From a virus: a DNA stretch of 50,563 nt. The notes under the pieces are model-generated. The model was not told the DNA's origin. It did not search any database and saw nothing but the letters and a program-made list of their open reading frames with translations. The stretch spans positions 1 to 50,563 of the IMG/VR virus record IMGVR_UViG_3300028045_000024, one strand, 5' to 3'. A program made the translations under genes and the position numbers. Below, one piece after another: positions 49,285-50,563 of this stretch; position 1 is the first letter of the stretch, and each line of letters opens with the position of its first letter.

Positions 49285-50027
49285 GACTATTACAAATAAG
49301 TTCAACAAATAAGAAGTTCAAAAAACTAGATAAGAGTAGAAAAGTCTACTCTATGTCGCTATTGTCAGGTCATACCTGTATATTCGCTCGAGAGTGTAAA
49401 GCGTCAGTTATGATGATGAATGGTGCTAGGCGCGTAGTGGATGGCGATCAAACCGTGTTTCGCTGTTTCAGTGCTTCACAAGAAGCACAGTACCCCGAGA
49501 CCTATCAGGCACGGTTAAGGAATACCGCACTGGTAAAGAAAGCATATAAGAACGGAGACGTTGAAGGCGTTGCTGACTTGATTGAAGACAGTCTAGTTGA
49601 CGCCATACCGAAAAAACATGTGGATAGTGATAACGTCTTGATCCGCCCGCATATCGGTGGTGGTTTCTTCGCGCTCTGGTATTTTGACGCGTGGCTGATA
49701 GTCGCGCGTCGACGCCCCAACTGGCGTCTATACGCTTATCTGAAAGCGCTCCCATTCTGGGTTAAGCGTATAAACTCCATACCTAATAACTTCCGACTGA
49801 TCGCCTCTCGAGGCGGAACACACGATCACCTGATCGCAGAGCACGGACTGCGCGAGGCTCTGGTCGTGTATTCCGAGGATAGTGCGCGGGCGCTTGGCCT
49901 CGAAATAGATAAAGACGACACGATCGCAGCGTATGGTGAGGGATCGTTCGCTTTGCTTATTCATTCAACGCAACCCAAAGGGAGCGCCGCCGCAAAGGCT
50001 GTTGCTAGGAATAGGGCTAGCCGATGA
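49281..50027 (+). CDS. Gp88-like phage protein, 248 aa
   Basis: Matches a family I recall as mycobacteriophage D29 gp88-like: YSMSLLSGHTCIFARECKAS, QTVFRCFSASQEAQYPETYQ, GGFFALWYFDAWLIVARRRP and GLREALVVYSEDSARALGLE. The Cys and aromatic pattern is conserved in these proteins, whose biochemical role is unknown. It forms the core of the small right-end operon and is coupled to both neighbours. Confidence 0.8.
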   Translation: MRLLQISSTNKKFKKLDKSRKVYSMSLLSGHTCIFARECKASVMMMNGARRVVDGDQTVFRCFSASQEAQYPETYQARLRNTALVKKAYKNGDVEGVADLIEDSLVDAIPKKHVDSDNVLIRPHIGGGFFALWYFDAWLIVARRRPNWRLYAYLKALPFWVKRINSIPNNFRLIASRGGTHDHLIAEHGLREALVVYSEDSARALGLEIDKDDTIAAYGEGSFALLIHSTQPKGSAAAKAVARNRASR

Positions 50028-50116
50028 AATACATTATCAGTACTGGCGCCCTATTGGTTGCAGCTGTAACCGTTAGCGCGCCCCTATTTGGCCTTCTCAT
50101 GTTGGCTGTGCTATGA
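50024..50116 (+). CDS. 30-aa hydrophobic peptide
   Basis: ATG 50024 overlaps the Gp88-like stop and its own TGA overlaps the next ATG (50113). The peptide is nearly all hydrophobic (ALLVAAVTVSAPLFGLLMLA), so it would insert in the membrane or be a signal-like peptide. The perfect ATGA junctions at both ends support translation. Confidence 0.5.
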   Translation: MKYIISTGALLVAAVTVSAPLFGLLMLAVL

Positions 50117-50355
50117 ATATATCTATAAAGATAAACGACGATAACCAGCTGTTTCTAGTTATTCCGGCAGAACTGGTATCCAGTACTGGCAACGAGTTTA
50201 TCGTCAATCTTTCAGACCTTGACGACAGCAAACTTTTGGAGACTGCTAGAACCCTCGAGCTTTCATCTTCAGGACTATTCAAGGTGCTGTATCCAGATAT
50301 CGCGCGGAAACTGGGTGACGAAATACTTAGCCGAGTATCACTGACTATTTCATGA
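50113..50355 (+). CDS. Hypothetical protein, 80 aa
   Basis: Last gene of the right-end operon. Beta-rich first half (NISIKINDDNQLFLVIPAEL) and a helical, acidic second half. Coupled to the 30-aa peptide by ATGA. No recognised family. Confidence 0.65.
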   Translation: MNISIKINDDNQLFLVIPAELVSSTGNEFIVNLSDLDDSKLLETARTLELSSSGLFKVLYPDIARKLGDEILSRVSLTIS

Positions 50356-50379
50356 AATAATCAGACACGACATCAAGTC

Positions 50380-50407
50380 AGGCGCTCCACTTGGGGCGCC
50401 TTTTTTT
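50380..50407 (+). terminator. Rho-independent terminator of the right-end operon
   Basis: AGGCGCTCC (50380-50388) pairs with GGGGCGCCT (50393-50401), one G-T wobble, loop ACTT, followed by seven T residues (50401-50407). It isolates the repeat region from operon readthrough. Confidence 0.88.
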
Positions 50408-50419
50408 GTCTGGAGTTTC

Positions 50420-50563
50420 ATCGGTGGCGCGCGTCCTGGAAATGCGAGTCGACCGTCCTGGAAATGCGAGTCGACCGTCCTGGAAATGCGAGTCGACCGT
50501 CCTGGAAATGCGAGTCGACCGTCCTGGAAATGCGAGTCGACCGTCCTGGAAATCACGCCAGCT
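50420..50563. repeat. 22-bp tandem repeats, right end of contig
   Basis: The 12-nt lead, five full 22-bp units (50432-50541), a 12-nt partial unit (50542-50553) and CACGCCAGCT repeat the left end exactly except for two extra units. This supports a circular or terminally redundant genome in which the repeat number varies or is uncertain. Confidence 0.9.

Noticed and set aside
50432-50541. 22-bp tandem repeats as a CRISPR array
   Set aside because: The units are contiguous with no variable spacers, and there are no cas genes.
50350-50556. 68-aa minus-strand frame over the 22-bp repeats
   Set aside because: Its repeated peptide only reflects the DNA repeats; it crosses a terminator and lacks a start signal.
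1-50563. T7-like autographivirus assignment
   Set aside because: No single-subunit RNA polymerase or DNA polymerase is found; only the tail and ejection gene layout is T7-like.
1-50563. Temperate phage with lysogeny module
   Set aside because: One Cro/CI-type regulator is present, but no integrase, excisionase, partition genes or attachment site could be identified.

Overview
The window is an essentially complete genome of a tailed double-stranded DNA phage with a short-tail (podovirus-like) virion, about 50.4 kb. Both ends carry the same sequence, built around a 22-bp tandem repeat (positions 1-100 and 50420-50563), so the contig closes into a circle or has a direct terminal repeat. The repeat count differs between the ends: 3 full units against 5. 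I see no integrase, RNA polymerase, DNA polymerase or tRNA. The host cannot be named from the sequence.

Layout. (1) 1-668 is a non-coding control region with a stem-loop, direct repeats, many GTGGCAG boxes (two form perfect palindromes), an AT-rich stretch and a consensus sigma70 promoter. (2) 669-5594 (+) is an early operon of tightly packed small genes with a cytosine-5 DNA methyltransferase and a single-strand DNA-binding protein, ending at a strong terminator. (3) 10611-5586 (-) is a replication operon: Cro/CI-type regulator, RusA resolvase, primase/VapE-type helicase, SF2 helicase, MT-A70 adenine methyltransferase and a small protein. (4) 10714-12365 (+) is a recombination pair, a YqaJ exonuclease and an ERF annealase. 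Operons 3 and 4 diverge from two promoters whose -35 boxes overlap. (5) 12435-13747 holds a holin-like protein (-) and a PG-binding/cysteine-peptidase endolysin (+). (6) 48537-13734 (-) is one 35-kb late operon. In transcription order it has an HTH protein, a set of small tagged proteins, terminase, portal, a mini-scaffold, scaffold, capsid, decoration protein, tail adaptor, tail nozzle, spike-like proteins, ejection proteins (one of 2387 aa with a zinc-peptidase motif), and receptor-binding proteins with lectin-like and beta-helix folds. (7) 48899-50355 (+) is a second short early operon with two tiny membrane peptides, a zinc-ribbon protein and a Gp88-like protein. A 14-bp-period iteron array separates it from the late operon.

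Two observations stand out. First, five late proteins share an N-terminal tag (Met-Ala-Asp-Leu, then Lys-Arg at residues 8-9, then an amphipathic helix). The tag matches the basic C-terminal helix of the scaffolding protein, which suggests a capsid cargo-targeting signal. Second, the cytosine methyltransferase gene contains, in its +1 frame, a 281-codon open frame that resembles a separate phage protein family (repeated WPTP-type motifs, LNPEWVE ending). This looks like two recognisable proteins written over the same DNA. Functional calls rest on motifs and family memory only; no searches were run.
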